DNA from: an uncultured Lachnospiraceae bacterium
Lineage (GTDB): Bacteria; Bacillota; Clostridia; Lachnospirales; Lachnospiraceae
Assembly: GCA_900548905.1 (NCBI GenBank)
Contig: URMK01000001.1
Span: forward strand, 186,001-250,000
Length of the DNA: 64,000 nucleotides
Direction: 5' to 3'
Under the pieces are notes generated by a model. It did not search any database and had not been told where the DNA came from. It was given only the letters and a program-made list of their open reading frames with translations. Shown piece after piece: positions 15,888 through 24,948 of this stretch. The translations under genes were made by a program, and so were the position numbers. The first letter of the stretch is position 1; each line of letters starts with the position of its first letter.

Positions 15888-18343
15888 GTGCCTTTTTAAC
15901 CGGCGTTTTAAAGATAACCCTGATTACCGACCTGACTATCGGGCTGGTTTGGCTGCTTTCGCTTTGTTTAAGGGGCGGATCCGGCTACCGGTGGAGGAAA
16001 CTGGTCTGGCTGTTTCTTGGGCTGCGCTTATTAATACCGGCAACCATATCCTTTGCAGATATATCGGGTCAGCTGCCCCTGATCCGGGTGGAACTGAACG
16101 AGCTTGTAAACAACCGGCAGGTTGATTCTGCTGCGGCTAAAGCAAACGGTTTGAAGGAACAAGAGGAGGCAGGTGCGGTGCCGGATTCCTGGGAGGGTGC
16201 CGGAAGCCCGCAGGATTCCTTGGCGGCAGGGGGTGAAGCGGATCGCATAGCGGATCCGGGGATTCCGGCTGCCGCAGAGAAGGGGGAACGATTGAAAGCG
16301 GATCCGGAAACCGGTCTGCCGGAGTCCGGTATGTTCAAAAGCCGGCTGCCCTTGTCTGTTCTTCTTGCGTGCTTTTGGCTGGCTGGCATTCTGGCGGCGG
16401 CCAGATTCCATATCTCGCAGTATCTGCATACCAGAAAATGTCTATTGGAAACAGCCCGTCCCTGCAGGGATAAAGAGACAGCGTGCCTTGCAGAGAAGCT
16501 TTTCCGGGAATATGGCATCAACAGGACACTCCCCCTGTTGATCAGTGATACAGTCGATACCCCTATGGTAACCGGATACATCAAACCGGTGCTTCTGCTT
16601 GATGAAGCTTCCTGCCGGGCACCGGAACGGGAAGCGATGCTGCGTCATGAACTGTGTCATTACAAATATGGTGACTTATGGTACAAGCTTCTTATGGTGG
16701 CTGTCTGTGATCTGTATTGGTTTAATCCGGTGCTGCGTTTGATGAAACGCATGGCTTTTTGTGACGTGGAGTGTGTTTGTGACAGCCGGGCGACCAGAAG
16801 GATGGGGCCGGAAGAAAAAAAGAGTTATGCCTATATGCTGGTAACACTTACCCGGGGAAAAAGCACGGCATATTCCGCCCGTTTCTCAGCGGGGAGAAAA
16901 ACAATGAAGGAAAGGCTTGATAACCTTTTTACCGACAAAAAGAATAAGACCGGCTATGCGGCCGCCCTTGTACTGCTGGCGGCAGTTTCTGTTTTTTCCA
17001 TGTCTCTGGTATTTACCGGAAAGGACGGCAGCGACGGTACCGGCAGTGCCGGAGAAGAAATGGCCGCAGGTGAAGAAAAAGGCGGGAAGGAAAACGACGG
17101 GGAGGAAGAACACGCCGTGCAGCCCGTGAAAACCTTCCGGGTTGACTCTGTTGCGGATCTGTATCTGGAGGAGCCCTTTCAGCCGGAGCTGTATTATTTG
17201 ACCAACCGTGTTACGTTGGACAACCATTTTTATATCGATGAGGATAAGGTGCTCTGGGGATATGGCCGGAACAGTTTCGGGCAGCTGGGAATCGGGAAAA
17301 AGGATACAGATGACGCTTATTACGGGGAGCCTGTCAGAATTGCGGAACACGTTGTTTCCGTAGATCAATCTGTCAACGGTTATTTTACCATCTATTTGAC
17401 GGAAGACGGAAACCTGTATGGAATGGGGTCTAATCTGATGGGAGTTTTGGGAAAGCCGTTGGACGAGGAACCGGTGCTTTATGACTACAGCCGCTATGTC
17501 CGGGTTTTGGAGCCGACACTGCTCATGGAACAGGTGGCCTATGCCCGCGCGGGAATGTATTCTATTGTAGCCTTAAAGGAGGACGGAAGTGTCTGGTGGT
17601 GGGGGGAATACAAGGCTTTATCCGCCACTTCCTATGAAAATTCGTATGCAGATGGCTATTGGGCTTATGAGGAATGGCCCGAAAATCCCCGTAAAATGAT
17701 GTACACCAGCCCCCGCCTGATGCTGGAGGACTGTATCTATGCTACGACGGGAAACTGGACAGGGGCGGCCATAACCAGAGACGGGGAATTATATACATGG
17801 GGCTTCAATATATGGGGCCAGTGCGGCACACCGGTGACAGCGGATGATTATGTCCGGATGCCCCAAAAAGTGCTGGGCAATGTTAAAATGGTTTGGCCGG
17901 AACGAATGGCATTCAGCGACAGCCGTACCGCCATACCGGAGTTCGCTTCTTACAATACCAGCTACAATGATAACCTGTTTGTACAGCTGAAGGACGGCAC
18001 CCTTTTGGCCTGCGGCCTGGATTTGGGAACGAAAACAAAAACCATTCAGCTGGAGGGGGATATGCTGCAGCCCGTCACAAAAAAATATTCGGACCGCTTT
18101 GTCCCTATTGCCGTCTGTTCCCTGACCGATGCGGATATCCGTTCCATCCTGGATCAGTGCGAAAAAGGAAGCACGGTGGAAGAAGCGGAACAAATACTGG
18201 AGGACCATCAACTGTTCTGGCTGGAATGCTTTGAAGAAGGGGGAAAGTATCCTCTCTATTTAGAAGTGGAAGAGGGAAGATACTATCTTTACTTTGATGA
18301 CAACGGGAGAGTGACGCATTTTTCCGATCAAGGGGAAGATTAG
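15884..18343 (+). CDS. BlaR1-type M56 membrane protease fused to RCC1-like repeats
   Basis: An 819-aa protein. Membrane segments lie near residues 8-30, 38-55, 155-172 and 357-378. The M56 zinc protease motif HELCH is at 255-259, with VECVCD (about 295-300) giving the third ligand Glu. Usual BlaR1 proteins end in a penicillin-binding sensor. Here the extracytoplasmic part after residue 440 instead has RCC1-like blades, for example VLWGYGRNSFGQLGIG, LYGMGSNLMGVLG, VWWWGEY and LYTWGFNIWGQCG. I infer that the propeller senses a ligand or protein and triggers cleavage of the neighbouring BlaI. A Pro/Glu/Ala-rich linker of about 75 residues splits the N-terminal membrane domain. The signal is unknown. 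Confidence 0.82.
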   Translation: MSAFLTGVLKITLITDLTIGLVWLLSLCLRGGSGYRWRKLVWLFLGLRLLIPATISFADISGQLPLIRVELNELVNNRQVDSAAAKANGLKEQEEAGAVPDSWEGAGSPQDSLAAGGEADRIADPGIPAAAEKGERLKADPETGLPESGMFKSRLPLSVLLACFWLAGILAAARFHISQYLHTRKCLLETARPCRDKETACLAEKLFREYGINRTLPLLISDTVDTPMVTGYIKPVLLLDEASCRAPEREAMLRHELCHYKYGDLWYKLLMVAVCDLYWFNPVLRLMKRMAFCDVECVCDSRATRRMGPEEKKSYAYMLVTLTRGKSTAYSARFSAGRKTMKERLDNLFTDKKNKTGYAAALVLLAAVSVFSMSLVFTGKDGSDGTGSAGEEMAAGEEKGGKENDGEEEHAVQPVKTFRVDSVADLYLEEPFQPELYYLTNRVTLDNHFYIDEDKVLWGYGRNSFGQLGIGKKDTDDAYYGEPVRIAEHVVSVDQSVNGYFTIYLTEDGNLYGMGSNLMGVLGKPLDEEPVLYDYSRYVRVLEPTLLMEQVAYARAGMYSIVALKEDGSVWWWGEYKALSATSYENSYADGYWAYEEWPENPRKMMYTSPRLMLEDCIYATTGNWTGAAITRDGELYTWGFNIWGQCGTPVTADDYVRMPQKVLGNVKMVWPERMAFSDSRTAIPEFASYNTSYNDNLFVQLKDGTLLACGLDLGTKTKTIQLEGDMLQPVTKKYSDRFVPIAVCSLTDADIRSILDQCEKGSTVEEAEQILEDHQLFWLECFEEGGKYPLYLEVEEGRYYLYFDDNGRVTHFSDQGED

Positions 18344-18421
18344 TTCCCCGCGGCCGCTCCCGGGAATATTTTCCTTAGAGTACGCATCCTGCCCGGTTTC
18401 AAGGGATTTATTATAAATAAA

Positions 18422-18461
18422 AAAATCCTCATCCTACATGACGGTATAGGATGGGGATTTT
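18422..18461. terminator. Bidirectional intrinsic terminator between blaR1-like gene and rpsT
   Basis: Arms 18422-18436 and 18447-18461 pair over 15 positions with one G-U. The stem begins with A and ends with T runs on both strands, so it can stop the M56 transcript (+) and the rpsT transcript (-). Confidence 0.8.
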
Positions 18462-18484
18462 AGCATATACTCCGTATATCTGAA

Positions 18485-18748
18485 TTATGCCATCTGGTTT
18501 ACAGCTTTAGAAAGACGAGACACCTTTCTGGATGCTGTATTTTTGTGATATACACCTTTGGTTGTTGCCTTATCAATAGTAGATGTGGCAGCGAGAAGAG
18601 CAGACTGTGCTGCGCTCTTATCACCAGCTTCAATAGCTGTGTATACCTTCTTGATAGAAGTTTTCACACCAGACTTGATAGCTTTGTTTCTGTCAGCTTT
18701 GGTTCTGTTAACCAGAATTCTCTTCTTAGCAGATTTGATGTTAGCCAA
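18485..18748 (-). CDS. rpsT: 30S ribosomal protein S20
   Basis: An 87-aa S20 protein: ANIKSAKKRILVNRTKADRNKAIKS at the start, Lys/Arg-rich helices, and YHKNTASRKVSRLSKAVNQ near the end, all typical. It binds 16S rRNA early in 30S assembly. The start is a TTG at 18748, since GGAGGTG lies 6 bases upstream and the resulting 87 aa and L/MANIKSAKK start match the family. A longer frame from an ATG seven codons upstream would contain this ribosome site and is rejected. It is monocistronic, with its own promoter and terminator. Confidence 0.95.
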   Translation of the reverse strand: MANIKSAKKRILVNRTKADRNKAIKSGVKTSIKKVYTAIEAGDKSAAQSALLAATSTIDKATTKGVYHKNTASRKVSRLSKAVNQMA

Positions 18749-18844
18749 GATTTTCACCTCCATTTTCAAGTGAATTTTTCTTATTCCTTATGAAAATGTT
18801 TCATTAAACCCGGACACGGTCGTTCTAAGGAAACATACGAATAT

Positions 18845-18873
18845 ATTCTATCGGACAGCTTCTTATATGTCAA
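18845..18873 (-). promoter_or_regulatory. rpsT promoter
   Basis: On the - strand TTGACA (complement of 18868-18873), a 17-base spacer and TAGAAT (complement of 18845-18850) form a near-consensus sigma-A promoter. The start would lie about 90 bases ahead of the TTG of rpsT, leaving a short leader. Confidence 0.75.
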
Positions 18874-18995
18874 TACATAATTTATTTATTTTTGCAAAAA
18901 ATAGGCATATGCGCGGTCCGGCCCCCCGGAAAGTCAGCGGGCAAGAATAGGCCGGCCGCATAAGTTAAAGTAAAGGGAAGAGCGGGAGAGTACAG

Positions 18996-19907
18996 ATGAG
19001 TTGTTTTCAGGTAAGAACGGACCTGGCATTGGAAGCCAGGGAAAGCATTACGGAAGCGGACGGAGAACTGCGCGGTGTCCGGGTGGAAGAATTCTCAAAC
19101 CCCAAAAGCGAAGTGCAGATCACCCGTGTCATCATTGATACGAAAAACGGCGCAAAGGCTATGGGCAAACCAATGGGCACCTATGTTACGCTGGAAGCCC
19201 CGGCGTTGATGGAGCCGGATGAGGACTATCACAGAGAGGTTTCTGAGGAACTGGCCAAACAGCTGAGAAAGCTGATCCCGGACATTGAGAAGGAACAGTC
19301 TATCCTGGTGGTAGGGCTTGGAAACCGGGATGTTACGGCAGATGCGCTGGGACCGGAGGTCGTGGATAATCTTTTTATCAGCAGACATGTGATAATGGAG
19401 TACGGAAAAGCCGCTTACGGCCGCGAAAAAATGCATCAGATCAGCAGTATCGTACCCGGAGTCATGGCAATGACGGGAATGGAGACTGCGGAAATTGTCA
19501 AAGGTGTGGTGGAACAGACCAGGCCGGACGCCCTGATTGTTGTGGATGCCCTGGCGGCCCGGAGCACCAGGCGCCTGAACCGGACCATCCAGATATCCGA
19601 TGCGGGGATCCATCCGGGTTCCGGTGTGGGCAACCACCGGAACGCCATGAATAAGGAAAGCCTGGGAGTTCCGGTAATTGCCATCGGCGTGCCTACGGTA
19701 GTGGATGCTGCCACTATTGTGGGAGATGCCATCGAAAGCATGATACAGGAGAGCGGGGAGGAAGGCTGTTTTTTCAACAGAGAGCACCCCAAAGCACTGT
19801 CCGAACTGAATAATATGTACGTGACCAGCAAGGATATTGATGAGACTGTGAAACGCCTTAGCTTTACCATTTCAGAGGCAATAAATATAGCTTTGGATAT
19901 TGCCTGA
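18996..19907 (+). CDS. gpr: Spore germination protease GPR
   Basis: A 303-aa GPR protease (family A25), which degrades small acid-soluble spore proteins at germination to supply amino acids. The N-terminal VRTDLALEARE matches the family's activation region, where a short propeptide is removed in the forespore. Further signatures are VGLGNRDVTADALGPEVVD, TRPDALIVVDALAARSTRRLNRTIQISDAGIHPGSGVGN in parts, and IGVPTVVDAATIV. Length is slightly short of Bacillus GPR (about 370), as usual in Clostridia. It is followed after 41 bases by spoIIP, the order also known in Bacillus. Confidence 0.95.
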   Translation: MSCFQVRTDLALEARESITEADGELRGVRVEEFSNPKSEVQITRVIIDTKNGAKAMGKPMGTYVTLEAPALMEPDEDYHREVSEELAKQLRKLIPDIEKEQSILVVGLGNRDVTADALGPEVVDNLFISRHVIMEYGKAAYGREKMHQISSIVPGVMAMTGMETAEIVKGVVEQTRPDALIVVDALAARSTRRLNRTIQISDAGIHPGSGVGNHRNAMNKESLGVPVIAIGVPTVVDAATIVGDAIESMIQESGEEGCFFNREHPKALSELNNMYVTSKDIDETVKRLSFTISEAINIALDIA

Positions 19908-19948
19908 GAATCGGCATAAATGAGAAGTACAGGTGCATATATTCTTCT

Positions 19949-21268
19949 ATGAATAAAAAATGGAATGGAAGAAAAATTTTTCATAAATGTGTGCTTGTGC
20001 TTCTTATTATTGCACTGGCGGATTTTCTGTTTTCCAGCCGCAGCGCCGCCGGGGACACAGATGGGGAGCATTTTTCCTGGAAGGAGGTGCTCACGGCCAG
20101 AGCGCAGGAAGGGGTGCTGAATGTCTGGCTGCCTTCTTTTGCCTTTGCTGATAAGGGCAGCATGTCTGGAAAAGGATGGTTTGACCAGATTTTGGGCCAG
20201 CAGATCCCCCTTTATGCATATGCGGGAAGCCAGGATGAGGATGATCTGCAGACGGAGAGCGGGAGTACCTATGAAAAAATCCTTCTGCTGGAAGGGGCGA
20301 GTGAGTACACTGAAAGCGAAGATGGGGATGCGCTGGAGGTACCGGAAACCTCGGAGGGCAAGATCCGTCTGGATGATAATATGACGCAGCTGTTGCAGGA
20401 AGAAAATCAGACAGGCCAGGAGGAAAATGCGGAAACACAGGAAGCCCCGGCACCTGTGGAAGATCAGTTCGGCTTCCTTAAGGCGGCGGGAAGGGTCCAG
20501 GAATATAACTGGAGCTACTATCAGGATTTTGATGCCCTGATCAAGGAATTTTACGCGGTGGATGCCACGACGGAGGCCAGTTCCAAACGTCTGAACCTGG
20601 ATGCGCTGCTGGGAAAAACCCTGGCGATTACCAAAAATCCGGATGTGCCCCAGATATTGATTTACCATACCCACTCCCAGGAGGATTTTGTGGATTCCGT
20701 TCCCGGGGATACGTCCACGACGATCATGGGGGCAGGGGAGCTGCTGGCCCAGATCCTGCGGGAAGAATACGGCTATAACGTCATCCACCATCTGGGCGAG
20801 TATGATGTGGAGTCCAGGGATTATGCCTACTCCAATTCCCTTCCTGCCATCGAACAGGTGCTGGCGGAAAATCCCACAATCGAGGTGGTGATTGACCTGC
20901 ATCGGGATGAGGTGTTGGAGGGAAGAAAGCTGGTAACGGATCTGAACGGGAAACCTACGGCCCAATTCATGTTTTTTAACGGCCTTTCCTATACGAAAGC
21001 GCATGGCGATGTAGAATACCTGCAGAATCCGTACATAGACGACAACCTGGCATTTTCCTTCCAGATGCAGGTAATCGCCAACGAATACTATCCGGGTCTG
21101 ACCAGAAGGATATATCTGAAGGGCTACCGTTATAACATGCATTTAAGACCACGTTCTCTGCTGATCGAATTAGGCGCCCAGACCAATACCGTGGAGGAAA
21201 TAAAAAATGCCTGTGCGCCCATAGCCCATATCCTGGATCTGGAATTATCCGGTAAGGGTTTGTATTGA
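19949..21268 (+). CDS. spoIIP: Stage II sporulation protein P
   Basis: A 439-aa protein with one N-terminal membrane anchor (about 13-28, CVLVLLIIALADFLF) and an exported C-terminal hydrolase domain. SpoIIP acts with SpoIID and SpoIIM on septal peptidoglycan during engulfment, with amidase and endopeptidase activity. The catalytic-domain signatures ILIYHTHSQEDF (about 233-244) and VIDLHRDEV are present; the two His and Glu of YHTHSQE are expected zinc ligands. Residues 60-190 are acidic and low-complexity. The ribosome site is weak and may rely on readthrough from gpr. Confidence 0.93.
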   Translation: MNKKWNGRKIFHKCVLVLLIIALADFLFSSRSAAGDTDGEHFSWKEVLTARAQEGVLNVWLPSFAFADKGSMSGKGWFDQILGQQIPLYAYAGSQDEDDLQTESGSTYEKILLLEGASEYTESEDGDALEVPETSEGKIRLDDNMTQLLQEENQTGQEENAETQEAPAPVEDQFGFLKAAGRVQEYNWSYYQDFDALIKEFYAVDATTEASSKRLNLDALLGKTLAITKNPDVPQILIYHTHSQEDFVDSVPGDTSTTIMGAGELLAQILREEYGYNVIHHLGEYDVESRDYAYSNSLPAIEQVLAENPTIEVVIDLHRDEVLEGRKLVTDLNGKPTAQFMFFNGLSYTKAHGDVEYLQNPYIDDNLAFSFQMQVIANEYYPGLTRRIYLKGYRYNMHLRPRSLLIELGAQTNTVEEIKNACAPIAHILDLELSGKGLY

Positions 21269-21293
21269 CCGTTACCCCTGATTTTGCTATACT
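21265..21293 (+). promoter_or_regulatory. lepA promoter
   Basis: TTGACC (21265-21270), a 17-base spacer and TATACT (21288-21293) make a good sigma-A promoter. The -35 overlaps the stop codon of spoIIP. The expected start leaves a leader of about 65 bases before lepA, which contains two ACATGT words. Confidence 0.65.
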
Positions 21294-21362
21294 TGGTGCT
21301 GGAACGTCACATGTACACTTGACATGTCCGTTGCGTATACGCAAAAGACTTGGAGGAATTTT

Positions 21363-23177
21363 ATGTCTATAGATCAGAGCAAAATCAGGAATTTCTGTAT
21401 TATCGCCCATATCGACCACGGCAAATCCACTCTGGCGGACCGGATCATAGAACAGACCGGCCTCCTGACCAGCAGGGAAATGCAGGAACAGGTGCTGGAT
21501 AATATGGATCTGGAAAGGGAGAGGGGCATCACCATCAAATCCCAGGCGGTCCGTACCGTTTACAAGGCCGGAAACGGGGAGGAATATATTTTTAATCTGA
21601 TTGATACCCCCGGCCATGTGGATTTTAACTATGAGGTCAGCAGATCTCTTGCCGCCTGTGACGGAGCGGTGCTTGTCGTGGACGCCGCCCAGGGAATTGA
21701 GGCCCAGACCCTTGCCAACGTATATATGGCGTTGGATCATGATCTGGACGTTTTTCCGGTTATCAATAAAATCGACCTTCCCAGCGCGGAGCCGGACCGT
21801 GTAAAAGAAGAAATTGAGGATGTAATCGGGCTGGAAGCCCATGACGCTCCTTTGATTTCCGCCAAAAACGGCATAGGCATAGATGAGGTGCTGGAGCAGA
21901 TCGTAAAAAAGATCCCCGCTCCCGGCGGAAGTGCGGACAACCCTCTGCAGGCGCTTATTTTTGATTCCCTGTATGATCCTTATAAAGGGGTTATTATTTT
22001 CTGCCGCATCATGGAAGGAAGGGTGAGCAAAGGGACCCTCATCCGTATGATGGCAACCGGAGCCCAGGAGGAAGTAGTGGAGGTGGGCTATTTTGGCGCG
22101 GGGCAGTTCATTCCCTGTGAAGAGCTTTCTGCGGGAATGGTGGGTTATATTACCGCTTCTATTAAGAATGTCAAGGATACCGCAGTAGGTGATACGGTGA
22201 CGGACGCCCGGAGACCCTGCGCGAACCCCCTTCCCGGCTATAAGAAGGTAAACCCCATGGTATACTGCGGCATGTATCCTGCGGACGGGGCAAAGTATCC
22301 GGATCTGCGGGATGCACTGGAAAAACTCCGGCTGAATGACGCGTCCCTCTTTTATGAACCGGAAACCTCCGCAGCTCTTGGCTTCGGCTTCCGCTGCGGC
22401 TTTTTGGGACTTCTTCATCTGGAAGTGATTGAAGAGAGGCTGGAGCGGGAATATAACCTGGATCTTGTAACAACGGCTCCGGGCGTAGTATATAAAGTGC
22501 ATAAGACAAACGGAGAGATCATGGAGCTGACGAATCCTTCCAATCTGCCGGATCCATCCATAATAGAATATATGGAAGAACCGATAGTCAGCTCGGAAAT
22601 CATGGTGACCAGTGAATTTATCGGTTCCATTATGGAATTGTGCCAGGAGCGCAGGGGCCGTTATCTGAGCATGGAATATATGGAAGAAAAGAGGGCCCTT
22701 CTGAAATATGAGCTTCCCCTGAATGAAATCATTTATGACTTCTTCGATGCCCTCAAATCCCGTTCCAAAGGCTACGCCTCCTTTGATTATGAGCTGAAAG
22801 GCTACGAACAGTCGGAGCTTGTGAAGCTGGACATCCTGATCAACCGGGAGGAAGTGGATGCCCTGTCGTTCATTGTACACAGGGACAGCGCTTATGAGCG
22901 GGGACGCAGAATGTGTGAGAAGCTGAAAGAGGAAATCCCCCGGCATTTGTTTGAAATCCCTATCCAGGCGGCCGTGGGAGGGAAGATTATCGCCAGGGAA
23001 ACCGTGAAGGCCATGCGTAAGGACGTGCTTGCCAAGTGCTACGGCGGCGATATCACCCGTAAGAAAAAGCTTCTGGAAAAACAGAAGGAAGGCAAGAAAC
23101 GTATGCGTCAGGTAGGTAATGTGGAGATTCCCCAGGAAGCTTTCATGAGCGTGCTGAAACTCGACGATAAGAAATAG
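21363..23177 (+). CDS. lepA: Elongation factor 4 (LepA) GTPase
   Basis: A 604-aa translational GTPase of typical length. G1 is AHIDHGKSTLADR (about 15-27), followed by RERGITIKSQAV, G3 DTPGHVDF and G4 NKIDLPSA. The C-terminal LepA-specific domain ends KRMRQVGNVEIPQEAFMSVL. LepA binds the ribosome and affects initiation or back-translocation. The start at 21363 follows TTGGAGG; a GTG-type start 39 bases upstream is not supported by a ribosome site. A terminator follows directly. Confidence 0.97.
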   Translation: MSIDQSKIRNFCIIAHIDHGKSTLADRIIEQTGLLTSREMQEQVLDNMDLERERGITIKSQAVRTVYKAGNGEEYIFNLIDTPGHVDFNYEVSRSLAACDGAVLVVDAAQGIEAQTLANVYMALDHDLDVFPVINKIDLPSAEPDRVKEEIEDVIGLEAHDAPLISAKNGIGIDEVLEQIVKKIPAPGGSADNPLQALIFDSLYDPYKGVIIFCRIMEGRVSKGTLIRMMATGAQEEVVEVGYFGAGQFIPCEELSAGMVGYITASIKNVKDTAVGDTVTDARRPCANPLPGYKKVNPMVYCGMYPADGAKYPDLRDALEKLRLNDASLFYEPETSAALGFGFRCGFLGLLHLEVIEERLEREYNLDLVTTAPGVVYKVHKTNGEIMELTNPSNLPDPSIIEYMEEPIVSSEIMVTSEFIGSIMELCQERRGRYLSMEYMEEKRALLKYELPLNEIIYDFFDALKSRSKGYASFDYELKGYEQSELVKLDILINREEVDALSFIVHRDSAYERGRRMCEKLKEEIPRHLFEIPIQAAVGGKIIARETVKAMRKDVLAKCYGGDITRKKKLLEKQKEGKKRMRQVGNVEIPQEAFMSVLKLDDKK

Positions 23178-23185
23178 CCGGAAAA

Positions 23186-23225
23186 CCCATGCAGATGACG
23201 GCCCTTTTGTCTGCATGGGCTTTTT
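23186..23225 (+). terminator. lepA intrinsic terminator
   Basis: A 10-bp stem, CCCATGCAGA (23186-23195) with TCTGCATGGG (23210-23219), is followed by C and five T. The T run overlaps the left 8-bp direct repeat flanking the palindromic element. Confidence 0.8.
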
Positions 23226-23226
23226 C

Positions 23227-23534
23227 GTTACCGTTCACGGCCCTTTGTGCCTGCCGCGCTGTGGTTTGGCCTGCCCTTTTTCCCTCCCGGCTTTTCCCTG
23301 GGGGCGGCGGTGCTGCAAGGATTCCTGGAAGGTGCGTCTGAAAACGCCAGTCCTTACGCTGTGTCCTTTACAGCGTTAGTACTGCTGCGTTTTTAGTCGA
23401 GCGGGAGCGAAAACGACTAAAGTCGTTCCCCTGGAAGGAACCTTGCAGCACCGCCGCCCCCAGGGAAAAGCCGGGAGGAAAAAAAGGGCAGGCCAAACCA
23501 CAGCGCGGCAGGCACAAAGGGCCGTGAACGGTAC
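23227..23534. mobile_element. MITE-like element with about 92-bp inverted arms
   Basis: A 308-bp non-coding element. Left arm 23229-23320 and right arm 23441-23533 are inverted copies over some 92 positions, with one indel and a few substitutions near the poly-T run. Both outer ends begin GT(T)ACCGTTCACGGC. The arms are abutted by the 8-bp direct repeat GCTTTTTC at 23219-23226 and 23535-23542, which looks like a target-site duplication, although it is T-rich. The 120-base centre holds two further hairpins: one from ACGCTGT with ACAGCGT, one from TTTAGTCG with CGACTAAA. No transposase is encoded. With lepA and hemW on either side, the 23178-23649 gap otherwise holds only the lepA terminator and a loose AACCCCTT/AAGGGGTT repeat ahead of hemW. 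Confidence 0.6.
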
Positions 23535-23649
23535 GCTTTTTCACAGTTTAGAAACTTTTAATAATACAACCCCTTTTCAGGAAGGTCATTTTCTGCTATG
23601 CTGGAAAACAGACGAAGGGGTTTTCTTGACCGGAAAAGGAATAAGAAAT

Positions 23650-24873
23650 ATGCAGCAGACAGCTACTTGCAGCAAACGTCCCCTTGGTATCTATTTACAC
23701 ATTCCCTTTTGCATCCGCAAATGTCTTTATTGTGATTTTCTGTCGGCTCCCGGTGATGAACAGACGAAAACAGAATATGTGGAAGCGCTGCTTCATGAAA
23801 TCCGTGCGCAGGCGCCTCTTTATGACAGCCATGAGGTGAAAACCGTTTTTTTTGGCGGCGGTACACCCTCCCTTCTTTCAGGGGAACAGATCCGGCGTAT
23901 TATGGATTGCCTGCATACGGTGTTTTCTTTTTCAGCTGAGGAAGGCGGGGCGGAAATTACCATGGAGGCCAATCCGGGTACGCTGACGCCGGAAAAGCTG
24001 GCGGCTTATCGCCGCGCAGGAATAAACCGGCTGAGCATCGGCCTGCAGTCCGCATCTGATGAGGAACTCAAAGCCCTGGGGCGTATTCATACCTGGAAGG
24101 ATTTTCTGTGCAGCTATGAGCTGGCAAGGAAAGAAGGTTTTGCCAATATCAATATTGATCTCATGAGCGCGCTGCCCGGACAGACGCCGGGAGGATGGAT
24201 GGAAACACTGGAAAAAACCGTGCGGCTGAAACCGGAACATATTTCTGCCTACAGTCTTATTATAGAAGAAGGAACTCCCTTTTATGAAATGTACGGTGAA
24301 GCGGCGGCTGCGCCCTGTGGCGGCAAAGCGCTTCCCACAGAGGAAGAGGATCGGCTGATGTACGGACAGACCAAGGCGTTTCTGGCGGATGCCGGCTATG
24401 GCCGCTATGAGATTTCCAATTATTCTCTCCCCGGATTTGCCTGCCGTCATAATATTTCCTACTGGGAAAGGACCGATTATGCCGGGTTTGGCCTGGGGGC
24501 CGCTTCTCTCCTGGAAAACGTACGGTGGAGCAATACATCGGATTTCAGACAATATATGGAAGCTTCCGGTACGTCAGGACTGGTGACGCCTTTGAAGCAG
24601 GCGGTTCAACATCTTTCCCGGCAGGAACAGATGGAAGAGTTCATGTTTTTGGGGCTGCGCATGACGGAAGGGGTATCCTCCCGCCGCTTTTACCGGGAAT
24701 TTAACATATCCCTTGAGGAAGTTTACAGGGAAGCCCTCCGTAAGCTGACATCTGAGGGGCTTCTTATCTGCGGGAGCGGGGCGGCTGAGGACGGGGATGA
24801 CAGCGGGTACCGACTGACGGATTTGGGGATCGATGTGAGCAACTATGCCCTTTCTGAATTTCTTTTCGCCTAA
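23650..24873 (+). CDS. hemW: Heme chaperone HemW (radical SAM, HemN-like)
   Basis: A 407-aa radical SAM protein. The cluster motif CIRKCLYCDF (CxxxCxxC, about 20-29) follows YLHIPFC; then come FFGGGTPSLLS, NPGTLTPEKL and LSIGLQS. The HNISYW motif near 285 and the C-terminal HemN_C domain fit HemW, which binds heme and passes it to cytochromes, rather than coproporphyrinogen dehydrogenase. The start at 23650 is chosen because an AAAAGGA site precedes it and residues before it would be encoded by the palindromic element. Its order after lepA is common in Clostridia. Confidence 0.88.
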   Translation: MQQTATCSKRPLGIYLHIPFCIRKCLYCDFLSAPGDEQTKTEYVEALLHEIRAQAPLYDSHEVKTVFFGGGTPSLLSGEQIRRIMDCLHTVFSFSAEEGGAEITMEANPGTLTPEKLAAYRRAGINRLSIGLQSASDEELKALGRIHTWKDFLCSYELARKEGFANINIDLMSALPGQTPGGWMETLEKTVRLKPEHISAYSLIIEEGTPFYEMYGEAAAAPCGGKALPTEEEDRLMYGQTKAFLADAGYGRYEISNYSLPGFACRHNISYWERTDYAGFGLGAASLLENVRWSNTSDFRQYMEASGTSGLVTPLKQAVQHLSRQEQMEEFMFLGLRMTEGVSSRRFYREFNISLEEVYREALRKLTSEGLLICGSGAAEDGDDSGYRLTDLGIDVSNYALSEFLFA

Positions 24874-24896
24874 AGGTTTCGAAAAGTACTGGCACT

Positions 24897-24921
24897 ATAA
24901 CTCTCTTTGCCACATAGAATA
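24897..24921 (+). promoter_or_regulatory. Candidate SigE/SigK-type promoter of sigK
   Basis: CATAGAATA (24913-24921) fits the mother-cell -10 pattern CATANNNTA, and ATAA (24897-24900) lies 12 bases before it as a possible -35. The predicted start is about 20-25 bases ahead of the TTG of sigK. In Bacillus and Clostridium sigK is under SigE control. The match is short and could be chance. Confidence 0.42.
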
Positions 24922-24948
24922 GTATTAAATTGACTATGGGGGCTCCTT

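Noticed and set aside
19915..19943. SigE-type promoter before spoIIP (CATAAAT, 14 bases, CATATATT)
   Set aside because: The spacing is right, but transcription would begin at or inside the start codon, leaving no ribosome site.
19436..21142. A 568-codon open frame on the - strand
   Set aside because: Antisense to gpr and spoIIP, no ribosome site or known domain.
20976..23216. A 746-codon open frame on the - strand
   Set aside because: It lies opposite lepA and spoIIP, which are certain genes; the protein has no recognisable domain and is His/Arg/Phe-rich as expected of an antisense frame.
23443..23649. N-terminal extension of HemW into the palindromic element
   Set aside because: The added residues are Arg/Gln-rich, come from the inverted repeat, and precede a normal HemW start with its own ribosome site.
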